Part shown: piece after piece, positions 34,062-41,064 of the stretch
Numbering within the stretch: position 1 is the first letter of the stretch
Layout of the letters: each line of letters starts with the position of its first letter
Assembly: GCA_030672305.1 (NCBI GenBank)
Contig: DAOVGR010000028.1
Span: 1-54,543, forward strand
DNA: 54,543 nt
Source of the DNA: Thermoplasmatales archaeon
GTDB lineage: Archaea; Thermoplasmatota; E2; DHVEG-1
Direction: 5' to 3'
Program-made: the position numbers and the translations under genes
The notes under the pieces: model-generated
Databases searched by the model: none
What the model was told of the DNA's origin: nothing
Seen by the model: the letters and a program-made list of their open reading frames with translations, nothing else

Positions 34062-34590
34062 TGTAAAAAGATGGGATGAATATTTTTATAATGTATGTAA
34101 AGCAGTTGAAGCTAATTCAGTCTGTTTATCAAGAAAAATTGGATCTGTATTAGTAAAAGATAAATCAATAATTTCAACTGGGTATAATGGTCCTCCACGA
34201 GGTATTCCACATTGTAATGAGAGATATATAATTGATTCTGAAATTAGAGCTCTTGTAAAATCCAAAGGAAAAGATCCAGATAATCCAAAGTATCATAGTA
34301 TTTGTCCTCGCTATGTAGCTGAATTTAAATCTGGAGAAGGATTAACATATTGTGTTGCTGGTCATGCAGAAAGGAATGCTCTTAATAATGCTGCTAGACA
34401 TGGTATAAAAACAAAGGGTGCGATCCTTATGATGTCGTGTGGAGTTCCATGTTCTCCTTGTTTAGTTGAAATTATAAATTGTGGAATTGAAGAAATCGTT
34501 ATTACGAAAAAGAGTTTTTATGATGCTTCAGCTAAATATTTATTAGACAATTCTGATTTAAAAGTTCGTATATTTGAACACTTAAAATAA
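34054..34590 (+). CDS. dCMP deaminase
   Basis: The zinc motifs are complete: H104-A-E106 (CVAGHAERNAL) and C133-S-P-C136 (SCGVPCSPC). KRWDEYFYNVCKAVEANSVCLSRKIGSVLV and GYNGPPRG are typical of the ComEB/T4 gpcd group. The enzyme converts dCMP to dUMP for dTTP synthesis. An extra Cys/His pair (HCNE, CP) fits the second zinc seen in T4. It overlaps the gene before by 8 nt. Confidence 0.9.
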   Translation: MSNVKRWDEYFYNVCKAVEANSVCLSRKIGSVLVKDKSIISTGYNGPPRGIPHCNERYIIDSEIRALVKSKGKDPDNPKYHSICPRYVAEFKSGEGLTYCVAGHAERNALNNAARHGIKTKGAILMMSCGVPCSPCLVEIINCGIEEIVITKKSFYDASAKYLLDNSDLKVRIFEHLK

Positions 34591-34711
34591 TGAACTAATG
34601 ATTGTTTTATTCATTAGTAACGGTGAAAATAGCTGTTAATCATAGGTGTAAACATCATTAAAAGAAAAATAACCCGCGCAACCTTGCGGAATAAAAATGG
34701 AGGAAAAGAAA
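34591..34711. promoter_or_regulatory. Intergenic leader with hairpins
   Basis: The 121-bp region holds an 8-bp hairpin (ACTAATGA 34594-34601 / TCATTAGT 34611-34618) just after the deaminase stop and a second small CCGC/GCGG hairpin (about 34674-34689) before the next ribosome site (GGAGGAAAAGAAA). The first may be a weak terminator or operator, the second a leader element. No known riboswitch class is recognised. Confidence 0.4.
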
Positions 34712-35104
34712 ATGGAGATCAAATTAACAAGAGATAAAATAGCAATATTTAAAGAATGGTCAAAAGAGTTATGTAGGTGGGATAGAGATGATTGGTTTAT
34801 TCATTGGTCTACTGTTCCAGAAGATTATAACACAAAAGAAGTATTTACCAGATTCAAAATTTATACTCGTGATAATATTTATAGTATAGGTGCAAGACTT
34901 AGAAAAAATGGAAAAGATTATCTTGGTTGTACTGTATCAAAAAGAAAACCACGAGCAGGGGAAGATTGGACACGAGGTAATGATCTTCCAGATGGCTCAT
35001 TCAATAGACAAACGTGGGAGAGAATAAAAGATTCTATAATACAATATGAATTAGTTAAAATAATTAAACCTGTGAGAAGTATTCACGATGGTAAAAAGAA
35101 ATGA
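34712..35104 (+). CDS. Hypothetical phage protein
   Basis: The start is ATG 34712, 8 nt after GGAGG; the ATG at 34697 lies upstream of that site. The 130-residue product contains YLGCTVSKRKPRAGEDWTRG then NDLPDG, a pattern I associate with small phage proteins of unknown function. Trp-rich N terminus (WSKELCRWDRDDWFIHWST). Confidence 0.6.
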   Translation: MEIKLTRDKIAIFKEWSKELCRWDRDDWFIHWSTVPEDYNTKEVFTRFKIYTRDNIYSIGARLRKNGKDYLGCTVSKRKPRAGEDWTRGNDLPDGSFNRQTWERIKDSIIQYELVKIIKPVRSIHDGKKK

Positions 35105-35142
35105 TAGTCATTAACAATAATGTATATTAATATCAACAATAA

Positions 35143-35171
35143 TTGACATTAACCTCGTTAATGTAGAAAAT
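35143..35171 (+). promoter_or_regulatory. Candidate promoter overlapped by an inverted repeat
   Basis: TTGACA (35143-35148, a consensus -35) overlaps an 8-bp dyad, ACATTAAC-CTC-GTTAATGT (35146-35164). The matching -10 near 35164-35171 is poor (TAGAAAATAAT). A promoter with an operator across its -35/spacer is a reasonable reading upstream of the 35204 gene. Confidence 0.4.
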
Positions 35172-35203
35172 AATGAACATTAGAAAAGGAGAAATGTAGA
35201 ACA

Positions 35204-36079
35204 ATGAAAAAGTATTTTAAAGAACAACTTAAAACTTGTAAACCAATATCAAGTAAAGAGCTTTTAGAATTGAAAGGAGTCCCTGTTTATAGTAATTATG
35301 AAATTGATGATAAAGTAGTTGTATTTCTTTCTCAAGAATTAGGAGAAATCGAACCACCTTATACAGAACCTTCTATATCATTGAGTTTACAAACAATTGT
35401 TGAACGAGATTTGGATAAATTAAAAAATGATTATAAATTTATAAGAATGAGTAAAAGTTTTCCGGTTTTTGAAAGGAAAACAATGCTTGATGTGAATACT
35501 GTAAGTAGATACCCTACACATTTTTTACGTGCGGTTGAACTTATTAAAAAAGCTAGAAGCGCGTTTAATATCCCATCTGAAAATTGGCCTCACCCTTCTA
35601 ATTATAAATTTGGTGTTCCTAATGAAAAATATTATGCAGAAATTTGGGTTGATGGCATGGACTGGCAACCATCATTTTGGATTATTGAGGAACATTCATT
35701 ACAGAAACCCGAAGCCAATCCTCTTATTATTTTTGATTCACATGAAAACAGAAGCTTATTTAATGACTGGGATTTTGAAGATTTGATTAAAGCTATATGT
35801 TGGTATAGAAGAGATTTGTTTTGGGTTAAACAAAATGATCAAGGACATTATACTGATTCTGTATGGCCATATTTATTTAGAAAAGATGATGTTGCTAAAC
35901 ATAAATATTCAACGAATTATGAGTTTGAACATGGGTCACAACCAAAAGTTAATTTTTGGTTAAATTTTGATTTTATACCAAAAGAATATAGATATAAAAT
36001 TTATTCAAAAGAATATAGAGCTAAAGTCAGTGATTATAATAGAAGTATTATTTCTACAAAAGAGGTGAATAAAAGTTGA
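35204..36079 (+). CDS. Hypothetical protein
   Basis: A 291-residue protein behind AAAAGGAGAAATGTAGAACA. The central part is Trp-rich and beta-like (KYYAEIWVDGMDWQPSFWII). No catalytic motif or homologue is recognised. It heads a run of nucleotide-related genes and overlaps the next TTG-start gene by 4 nt. Confidence 0.55.
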   Translation: MKKYFKEQLKTCKPISSKELLELKGVPVYSNYEIDDKVVVFLSQELGEIEPPYTEPSISLSLQTIVERDLDKLKNDYKFIRMSKSFPVFERKTMLDVNTVSRYPTHFLRAVELIKKARSAFNIPSENWPHPSNYKFGVPNEKYYAEIWVDGMDWQPSFWIIEEHSLQKPEANPLIIFDSHENRSLFNDWDFEDLIKAICWYRRDLFWVKQNDQGHYTDSVWPYLFRKDDVAKHKYSTNYEFEHGSQPKVNFWLNFDFIPKEYRYKIYSKEYRAKVSDYNRSIISTKEVNKS

Positions 36080-36285
36080 AGAAAATAAAATATAAACATA
36101 AATTCAGTTTAAGGGTTGGTGAAGTTGCTCATGTTAATGGAATTCCGTGTGAATATTTAGGGATGGGTAATTTTGGTACAAACACATATCCAGGGAAACC
36201 CCAATTAATAGATGATAAAGATCATAATCAGGAGGTGAATAAAATTGAAGAAAATAGGAATAATAGGGAGTCGAACGCGAGATAG
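36076..36285 (+). CDS. Small hypothetical protein, TTG start
   Basis: TTG is used as start behind AGAGGTGAATAAAAG (spacing 8). The 69-residue product begins MKKIKYKHKFSLRVGEVAHVNG; its C-terminal 13 residues are encoded inside the overlap with the SLOG gene. The same initiation region, AGGTGAATAAAA-TTGAAGAAAATA, recurs before the next gene. Confidence 0.5.
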   Translation: MKKIKYKHKFSLRVGEVAHVNGIPCEYLGMGNFGTNTYPGKPQLIDDKDHNQEVNKIEENRNNRESNAR

Positions 36286-36601
36286 TTCATTTGCATTTGA
36301 TCTAGTAAAGAATAAATTTTTAGAAATTTATAAAGAAGGTGATCGAATTGTTAGTGGAGGATGTCCGAAAGGTGGAGATCGTTTTGCTGAAGTTATAGCT
36401 AAACAATATGGAATCCCAATTTTAATTTTTTATCCGAATTGGAATAAATATAAAAAAGGTGCTGGTTTTGTTCGTAACAGTGATATTGCAAATGAATCAG
36501 ATTATCTTATTGCTTGTATTACATCTAACAGAACTGGAGGAACAGAAGATACAATAAAGAAATTTGAAAAATTAAATAAAGGTGAAGTTTATGTAGTCTA
36601 A
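36245..36601 (+). CDS. SLOG-superfamily protein (DUF2493-like)
   Basis: TTG start behind AGGAGGTGAATAAAA. IGIIGSRTRDS and IVSGGCPKGGDRFAE then GIPILIFYPNW are the conserved GS-R and GGxxKGxDxxA motifs of DUF2493/SLOG Rossmann-like domains, which bind nucleotides or nucleotide-linked ligands. In phages such proteins occur with nucleotide salvage genes or as sensors of nucleotide signals. The 118-residue length is complete. Confidence 0.78.
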   Translation: MKKIGIIGSRTRDSSFAFDLVKNKFLEIYKEGDRIVSGGCPKGGDRFAEVIAKQYGIPILIFYPNWNKYKKGAGFVRNSDIANESDYLIACITSNRTGGTEDTIKKFEKLNKGEVYVV

Positions 36602-36623
36602 AAAAAGAAAGGAACTTGATATT

Positions 36624-37025
36624 ATGAAAAGAGTAGTTATTGAATCACCGTATGCTGCAGATACTGAAGAAGGAATTGATTTAAATGAAGCTTATGGAGA
36701 ATTATGTATGCATGATTGTTTGGTTAATCATGATGAATCTCCATATGCCTCACATCTATTATATACACGAAGATTTGTTTTAAGAGATGATGTTCCAGAA
36801 GATAGAAAATTAGGAATTGAAGCTGGATTTTATTGGCGTGATGTGGCAGAGAAAAGTGTATTTTATAAAGATCTTGGTATGACAAAAGGAATGATTCAAG
36901 GAGTTGAAGATTGTGAAAAGAAAGGTAACCCCTATGAAGTTAGAAAGCTGCCTGATGATTTATGGGAGCAACTATTGGATTATTGTTATGATGCATGTAT
37001 TGATGAACCAAAAAGGAGAGAATAA
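36624..37025 (+). CDS. DUF7768-like (deoxyribosyltransferase-fold) protein
   Basis: RVVIESPYAAD...LNEAYGELCMHDCLVNHDESPYASHLLYT follows the DUF7768 pattern (ESPYAGD...AY...C..DCL...G..P.ASH.LYT), with later GIEAGFYWRD and YKDLGMTKGM. The fold is related to nucleoside deoxyribosyltransferases and SLOG proteins. Function not established. TAATG coupling to the deoxyribosyltransferase gene supports a joint role. Confidence 0.7.
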   Translation: MKRVVIESPYAADTEEGIDLNEAYGELCMHDCLVNHDESPYASHLLYTRRFVLRDDVPEDRKLGIEAGFYWRDVAEKSVFYKDLGMTKGMIQGVEDCEKKGNPYEVRKLPDDLWEQLLDYCYDACIDEPKRRE

Positions 37026-37501
37026 TGGAATTAATTTATCTGGTGGGACAAATCTCACCAAAATTTGAAGTAACGTATCAATGGAGAAAAAATATAGAGG
37101 ATCAATTTTCAGAAATATCTGAAATTAAATTTATTAATCCATGTGCTAATCAATTTAATAAAGAAGTTTTAAAAGAAAAAGAATACGCAGTATCAGAAAA
37201 AAGACGTGTTAATGCAATTGATGTTTTACCACCAAAGGATTATACATTTTGTAAACGATCATCTATGGCAGTGGTTAATATGAATCATTATGACCCAGCC
37301 AAACCAATGTTAGGATCCTTTTTTGAACTAGGTTGGTATTTTACAATGCCAGAGAAAACAGTTATTGGGTTTGCAAAAGATTTGAATGATTATCAAATTC
37401 AACATCCATTTGTTCAGCAAGTAGTAACTACATGGTGTCATGATGAATTTGAAGCAGCTGCTATTATTGGAAAATATTTTATAACTGTAGAAGGAGTTTA
37501 A
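37025..37501 (+). CDS. Nucleoside 2-deoxyribosyltransferase-like protein
   Basis: LIYLVGQISPKFEVTYQWRKNIEDQF at the N terminus, KFINPCANQF, SSMAVVNMNHYDPAKPMLGSFFELGWYFT (Glu of the ELG motif) and HPFVQQVV are in the order of the NDT family, which transfers 2-deoxyribose between bases. The catalytic E is probably in SFFELGWYF. Phage members may provide modified deoxynucleosides. Confidence 0.75.
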   Translation: MELIYLVGQISPKFEVTYQWRKNIEDQFSEISEIKFINPCANQFNKEVLKEKEYAVSEKRRVNAIDVLPPKDYTFCKRSSMAVVNMNHYDPAKPMLGSFFELGWYFTMPEKTVIGFAKDLNDYQIQHPFVQQVVTTWCHDEFEAAAIIGKYFITVEGV

Positions 37502-37502
37502 A

Positions 37503-38102
37503 ATGGATATTAAAAAATATAAAAGATCAGAAGATGAAGAATCTCAAATGGGGAAAGATGAGGCTGCTAGATTCAGTAAAGGAAAAATTCGCCATGACTT
37601 GGTAGCTCCTTGGGCTCTTGATCAAATTGCAAGAGTTTATACATATGGTACTCAAAAATATGACGATGATAATTGGTGGAAGGGGTTAAAGTGGAAAAAG
37701 GATGTTTTTGGTTGTATTTTGAGACATGTATGGAAATGGTTTCGTGGAGAAGTAAATGATGATGAAAGTGGTCTACATCATTTAGCACATGCTGCTTGGA
37801 ACTGTATGACATTAATGGAATATGAAAGAAATGGTATTGGGATTGATGATCGTGTTCCATATATTTTGGATTTAATGGAAGCTAAAGAAAGAGAACGTAG
37901 AATTAAATTATGGAAAAAGTTAGTTTCTCAAGGAAAAGATAAAGAATATAATGGTTTACTTTTAGAAGAAGAAAATTCAATTGAAAGTGAAAAATGCCCT
38001 ATGTGTGGATTTATGTCAGTAGTGATTAAAACGCCTGGTATGGAAGATAGAGTCGAATGTGGTAATATGTATTGCCCTACTAGAAATCCACTACAACATT
38101 AG
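37503..38102 (+). CDS. dATP/dGTP diphosphohydrolase (DUF5664) with C-terminal zinc ribbon
   Basis: RFSKGKIRHDLVAPWALDQI, YGTQKYDDDNWWKGLKW and LRHVWKWFRGEVNDDESGLHHLAH are the DUF5664 hallmarks (KGK-R, KY-x-NW, RH, E-D-x-E-S-G-x-H). Characterised relatives act on dATP or dGTP and have been linked to phages with non-canonical bases. The C terminus adds CPMCG...CGNMYCP, a four-Cys zinc ribbon that is not part of the core domain. It closes the nucleotide-metabolism run. Confidence 0.8.
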   Translation: MDIKKYKRSEDEESQMGKDEAARFSKGKIRHDLVAPWALDQIARVYTYGTQKYDDDNWWKGLKWKKDVFGCILRHVWKWFRGEVNDDESGLHHLAHAAWNCMTLMEYERNGIGIDDRVPYILDLMEAKERERRIKLWKKLVSQGKDKEYNGLLLEEENSIESEKCPMCGFMSVVIKTPGMEDRVECGNMYCPTRNPLQH

Positions 38103-38149
38103 AAACCAAGTTAAATGATAAGAACAAATTTTAAAATAAAAGGAGAGAA

Positions 38150-38500
38150 ATATTAAGTACAAATCCAAATATTAGAATTATAAGAATAGATAATCCTGGA
38201 GATGGTGGAGCATATCATGAATATGCCATTTGTAAACTTATTAATACAGTTGATAAAACTGGTCAATTTGCTCGTATAAAATTTCAAAAAGGACCGTTAA
38301 GAGAAACTGAGCAAAATGGATGTTTTCAAGAAGACTTAATTAAAATATGTATAGATAGATTGAGATGTTTTCAAAATGGTGATTTTGCATGTAGAGAAAA
38401 TGCATTAGCTTTAACTAAATTAGAAGAAGCATTAATGTGGTTAAATAAAAGAACTGATGATAGAATCAATCGAGGGGTTGAAGGAAAATTGAAGAAATAA
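38150..38500 (+). CDS. Tad1/Acb2-like protein, non-ATG start
   Basis: The frame has no ATG, GTG or TTG before residue 70, yet is open from a stop at 38132 and sits behind AAAAGGAGAGAAAT, so initiation at ATA 38150 (or an adjacent codon) or a base error must be assumed. The 116-residue product has an N-terminal beta part (IRIIRIDNPGDGGAYHEYAI) and a C-terminal helical hairpin (CRENALALTKLEEALMWLNK, then RTDDRINRGVEG). The hairpin pattern CREN-x-A-x-x-K-x-E-A-x-x-W is what I recall from proteins annotated with the Acb2/Tad1 hairpin domain. Tad1 sequesters gcADPR to block Thoeris defence, Acb2 cyclic nucleotides of CBASS. Confidence 0.5.
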   Translation: MLSTNPNIRIIRIDNPGDGGAYHEYAICKLINTVDKTGQFARIKFQKGPLRETEQNGCFQEDLIKICIDRLRCFQNGDFACRENALALTKLEEALMWLNKRTDDRINRGVEGKLKK

Positions 38501-38512
38501 AAAGGAGAAGTT

Positions 38513-38980
38513 ATGAAAAAGGAAAAAACAACAGTAGTGAATAATATTACTATACCAAAAGAACTTACAGATGGAAGATTTGGACTTGAAGATGATAATG
38601 TTGCAACGAAACTTTTAGACAAAAATTTTAGCCCAATGATCATCAGAAAGTATACTCGTATTGGATTTCCATTATATGTACATATGATATGTGATTATAA
38701 TCTAGATGATTTAGATACAATTGTTCATGATTGTATTGATTATTGTAAAGACAATGATATTTTAAAAAATAGTATTCAATCTTTAAGAAATTTTACTGGT
38801 ATTTTATCAGATAAAATAAATGAATATTATGATGAAAAGAAACGTGGGTGTGTTGAAAGTTTAGGAATTATATTTTATGCAGACAAAATGATAATTTCCT
38901 CATTGCAAGGTGATGCAATGAATCATTTGAGTTGTAGACTGGAGCTCTATCAGTGTTTAAATTTAATGGCTCAGATATAA
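38513..38980 (+). CDS. Hypothetical protein
   Basis: A 155-residue protein behind AAAAAGGAGAAGTT. NITIPKELTDGRFGLEDDNVATKLLD is followed by a mostly helical part (LRNFTGILSDKINEYYDEKK). No recognised family. It lies directly after the Tad1-like gene, 12 nt away. Confidence 0.55.
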   Translation: MKKEKTTVVNNITIPKELTDGRFGLEDDNVATKLLDKNFSPMIIRKYTRIGFPLYVHMICDYNLDDLDTIVHDCIDYCKDNDILKNSIQSLRNFTGILSDKINEYYDEKKRGCVESLGIIFYADKMIISSLQGDAMNHLSCRLELYQCLNLMAQI

Positions 38981-38986
38981 AAGGAA

Positions 38987-39310
38987 ATGGAAACTTTAAC
39001 AAACGTAAAATTAGAGCCATTTGAACAAACCTGGAAGGACTGGTTTATAGTTGATGAACCTAAAGAAAGAATGAAATTAACAATATATGCAGATAAGACT
39101 CGAATCTTTTATATTGATCCGAGATTTAACCGGTTTAGATTTACTGGTATAATGAAGTCACCCAATCTTTCTGAATATATAGTTTGTTATATGTTTAAGA
39201 GAGATAAGTTAAAAGTACAAACCGTTCGTGGGTATACTTCTATAATGAATTCTATTTTTAATGATATTTTATTTCAAGCAATAATTATTAAAGGAGAAGA
39301 AAATGTCTGA
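38987..39310 (+). CDS. Hypothetical protein
   Basis: A 107-residue protein with alternating beta strands (RMKLTIYADKTRIFYIDPRFNRF). The ribosome site AAAAGGAA is unusually close to its ATG, so translation may be weak or start elsewhere. Overlaps the next gene by 8 nt. Confidence 0.5.
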   Translation: METLTNVKLEPFEQTWKDWFIVDEPKERMKLTIYADKTRIFYIDPRFNRFRFTGIMKSPNLSEYIVCYMFKRDKLKVQTVRGYTSIMNSIFNDILFQAIIIKGEENV

Positions 39311-39488
39311 AAAAAACGAATATGAAAATTTTGCAGAGAAATGTTTTGATGCTGATAAAGATTTAAGTGAAGAAATGGAGAATGAAATTGCTTCTATAAT
39401 AGATGAATATAAAATTTATGATCGAGATTTACATGTTCAAGCAAGAAAGATAATGAACTTAATTTGGGCAACAAAATATGAGTGGTGA
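39303..39488 (+). CDS. Small acidic hypothetical protein
   Basis: 61 residues, acidic and helical (MSEKNEYENFAEKCFDADKD...). Ribosome site AAAGGAGAAGAAA. No family recognised. Confidence 0.5.
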   Translation: MSEKNEYENFAEKCFDADKDLSEEMENEIASIIDEYKIYDRDLHVQARKIMNLIWATKYEW

Positions 39489-39490
39489 CT

Positions 39491-39694
39491 ATGTATAAAC
39501 ATACCCTATACTATATCAATACCACATATGGTTGTGGAGGAGTTGTGGTGAGCCAGGGAGGGTTTGTAAGTGAGACATGCCCTCTATATAAGTGGATGAA
39601 GAACAAGCCATTTAGGGAGGTTATAACGAGTCTTAAGTGGCAAAAAAAATTGATAAATTGTAAGAAAGTATCAGAAGAATTTGAAGTATTTTAA
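39491..39694 (+). CDS. Small phage protein, atypical base composition
   Basis: I place the start at ATG 39491, two nt after the previous stop; GTG codons at 39482/39485 are alternatives, and no clear ribosome site is visible. MYKHTLYYINTTYGCGGVVV...PLYKWMKNKPF resembles small phage proteins with a CGG-x-V...P-x-x-KW-x-x-GKP pattern. The DNA from about 39490 to 39650 is clearly less AT-rich and has different codon choice from its neighbours, suggesting transfer. Confidence 0.55.
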   Translation: MYKHTLYYINTTYGCGGVVVSQGGFVSETCPLYKWMKNKPFREVITSLKWQKKLINCKKVSEEFEVF

Positions 39695-39705
39695 AGGAGA
39701 ACAAA

Positions 39706-39906
39706 ATGAAGATTGAAGTCGAGGATTTAAAGAAGATAAATATGTTGCCAGGTGATACTCTAGTTATAAGATGTGAAATACCGGCACCTAGAAGATTATT
39801 GGAAGGGTTTAGAAAGGAGTTTTATAAATTATTCCCTGATAATAAATTGATGTTAATACCATCTACTATGGAAATATATAAACTAATTTCGGAAGAAAAA
39901 TCATGA
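39706..39906 (+). CDS. Small hypothetical protein
   Basis: 66 residues behind AAAGGAGAACAAA; beta strand (TLVIRCEIPAPRRLLEGF) and helix. It overlaps the next gene by 4 nt (ATGA). No family recognised. Confidence 0.5.
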   Translation: MKIEVEDLKKINMLPGDTLVIRCEIPAPRRLLEGFRKEFYKLFPDNKLMLIPSTMEIYKLISEEKS

Positions 39907-40187
39907 ATTATGATGAAACTAAAATAAAAGCAGCTAAAATAGAGGAAGTTGAAAATTTAATATCTAAAGTGAAATGCGCAGTTGTTCATAACAATACTAT
40001 ACTTGAAATGACAGCAGAAATATATGTTGATGAAACTGATGATGTAATCATTGATAAAATTGGTAAAAAAATTGAAAAGTTTAGAGTTATAGAATATATA
40101 AATAATGGTGGAGGAAGAACAAAGAATCCAGACTATGATTTAAAAAGAATATTTAGTTTAGATATACCTGGTTATATTAAGAGTTAA
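39903..40187 (+). CDS. Hypothetical protein
   Basis: 94 residues; KVKCAVVHNNTILEMTAEIYVDET suggests a beta-rich centre. It is the last plus-strand gene before the terminator at 40299. Confidence 0.55.
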   Translation: MNYDETKIKAAKIEEVENLISKVKCAVVHNNTILEMTAEIYVDETDDVIIDKIGKKIEKFRVIEYINNGGGRTKNPDYDLKRIFSLDIPGYIKS

Positions 40188-40209
40188 ATAGAACAAATAT
40201 ATGTAAAAT

Positions 40210-40281
40210 GGTGTTATAGCTAAAGACCAAAATAGATGGCACAGACCAAAAGAATCTTATTTAGAGTCTTTAGCTAGCACC
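40210..40281 (+). ncRNA. Candidate structured RNA (about 72 nt) upstream of the terminator
   Basis: An 11-bp perfect stem, TAGCTAAAGAC (40217-40227) with GTCTTTAGCTA (40266-40276), extended by GGTG (40210-40213) with CACC (40278-40281), closes a 38-nt loop containing a second copy of AGACCAAAA (40224-40232 and 40243-40251). It follows the last plus-strand CDS and precedes an intrinsic terminator by 17 nt. The arrangement (folded body plus terminator) is that of a bacterial sRNA; alternatively it is a 3' UTR structure. No known family. Confidence 0.45.
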
Positions 40282-40298
40282 TTGAATTTTGACAAAAA

Positions 40299-40335
40299 AA
40301 GAGCAGGAGATTAAATTAACTAATCTCCTGCTCTT
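40299..40335. terminator. Bidirectional intrinsic terminator
   Basis: A 15-bp perfect stem, AAGAGCAGGAGATTA (40299-40313) and TAATCTCCTGCTCTT (40321-40335), with a 7-nt loop. On the plus strand it is followed by a T-rich tract; on the minus strand by the seven T complementary to 40294-40300. It lies between converging transcripts, as a shared terminator should. Confidence 0.88.
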
Positions 40336-40386
40336 CTGTCGTTCTTTATAATTTTTTTATCACCCCCTTTCATTTAAAAAGGTGAA

Positions 40387-40513
40387 TTAAAATTTATATC
40401 TTACGGAACACACAATTTCTTTAACTTTTATTTCATCTGCTTTAATAAGTGTGCCCATATTCCACTTCACCAAGATTGAGATATCTATATCTTAAGTCAA
40501 GATTAAGACCCCC
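40387..40513 (-). pseudogene. Remnant of an outer-membrane beta-barrel C terminus, frameshifted
   Basis: On the minus strand one frame reads GGLNLDLRYRYLNLGEVEYG (from 40513) and then stops; shifting frame near 40455 continues TLIKADEIKVKEIVCSVRYKF and ends at a TAA (40387-40389) after a terminal Phe. Joined, this is a convincing last pair of strands of an opacity/OmpA-type barrel (Y-x-Y-x-N-L-G...RYKF). There is no start codon or N-terminal part, so it is a decayed fragment at the 3' end of the exopolysaccharide operon. Confidence 0.6.
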
Positions 40514-40528
40514 TTAACATATTTTAAA

Positions 40529-41050
40529 TTATTTATCAACAAATAAAATCATAACTCGTCTATTTTGATGATGTGTCATTTTTGGAAGCAATAATGTTTT
40601 ACCAAATCCTTCAACAGAAGCAATCCTGTTAGCAGGAACACCTAATTTAATAAGATAGTTTTTTACAGCATTAGCACGATTTTCAGATAATACTTGATTA
40701 TATTCACTTGAACCAAATTTATCAGTATGTCCTTTTAATACCAAAACTTTATTAGGATGTTTATTCATTTGAGCCGCTGCTTTTTCTAAAAGTCCTTTTG
40801 CTGTTTCATCTATATTAAATTTATCAAAATCGAAAAGAACTATTCCTTTAAGAACAGCAATTGCTATTTCTACTGGTTTAACCACTTTAACTATTGCTTC
40901 TTTTTGTTTAGGTAATTCTTTAACTACTTCTTTTTCATCTTTAACTATGACAGTACCGGCAATAATTGCTACAGCAGCTACTCCAATTACCGGGACTTTC
41001 ATAGCAAAATGTAATGCAGAACTACTAATTCCTTTTAATCCATCATACAT
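40529..41050 (-). CDS. OmpA-family C-terminal domain protein, membrane-anchored
   Basis: A hydrophobic segment (VPVIGVAAVAIIAGTVIV, about 19-36) is followed by an OmpA-like peptidoglycan-binding domain: FDFDKFNIDETAKGLLEKAA, LKGHTDKFGSSEYNQVLSENRANAV and NRRVMIL are the conserved FD-x-D, GHTD-x-x-G, S-x-x-R-A and NRR elements. It would anchor a membrane component to the cell wall. Ribosome site TAAGGAGGTATTGTAAA. Encoded 3' of the polysaccharide genes. Confidence 0.85.
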   Translation of the reverse strand: MYDGLKGISSSALHFAMKVPVIGVAAVAIIAGTVIVKDEKEVVKELPKQKEAIVKVVKPVEIAIAVLKGIVLFDFDKFNIDETAKGLLEKAAAQMNKHPNKVLVLKGHTDKFGSSEYNQVLSENRANAVKNYLIKLGVPANRIASVEGFGKTLLLPKMTHHQNRRVMILFVDK

Positions 41051-41064
41051 TTTACAATACCTCC

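Noticed and set aside
34591-34711. preQ1 riboswitch downstream of the QueC-like and dCMP deaminase genes
   Set aside because: Hairpins exist, but the conserved preQ1-I, -II or -III core cannot be seen, and the next gene is not a queuosine gene.
37573-37860. His-rich minus-strand ORF
   Set aside because: Shadow of the DUF5664 hydrolase; no ribosome site or neighbours on that strand.
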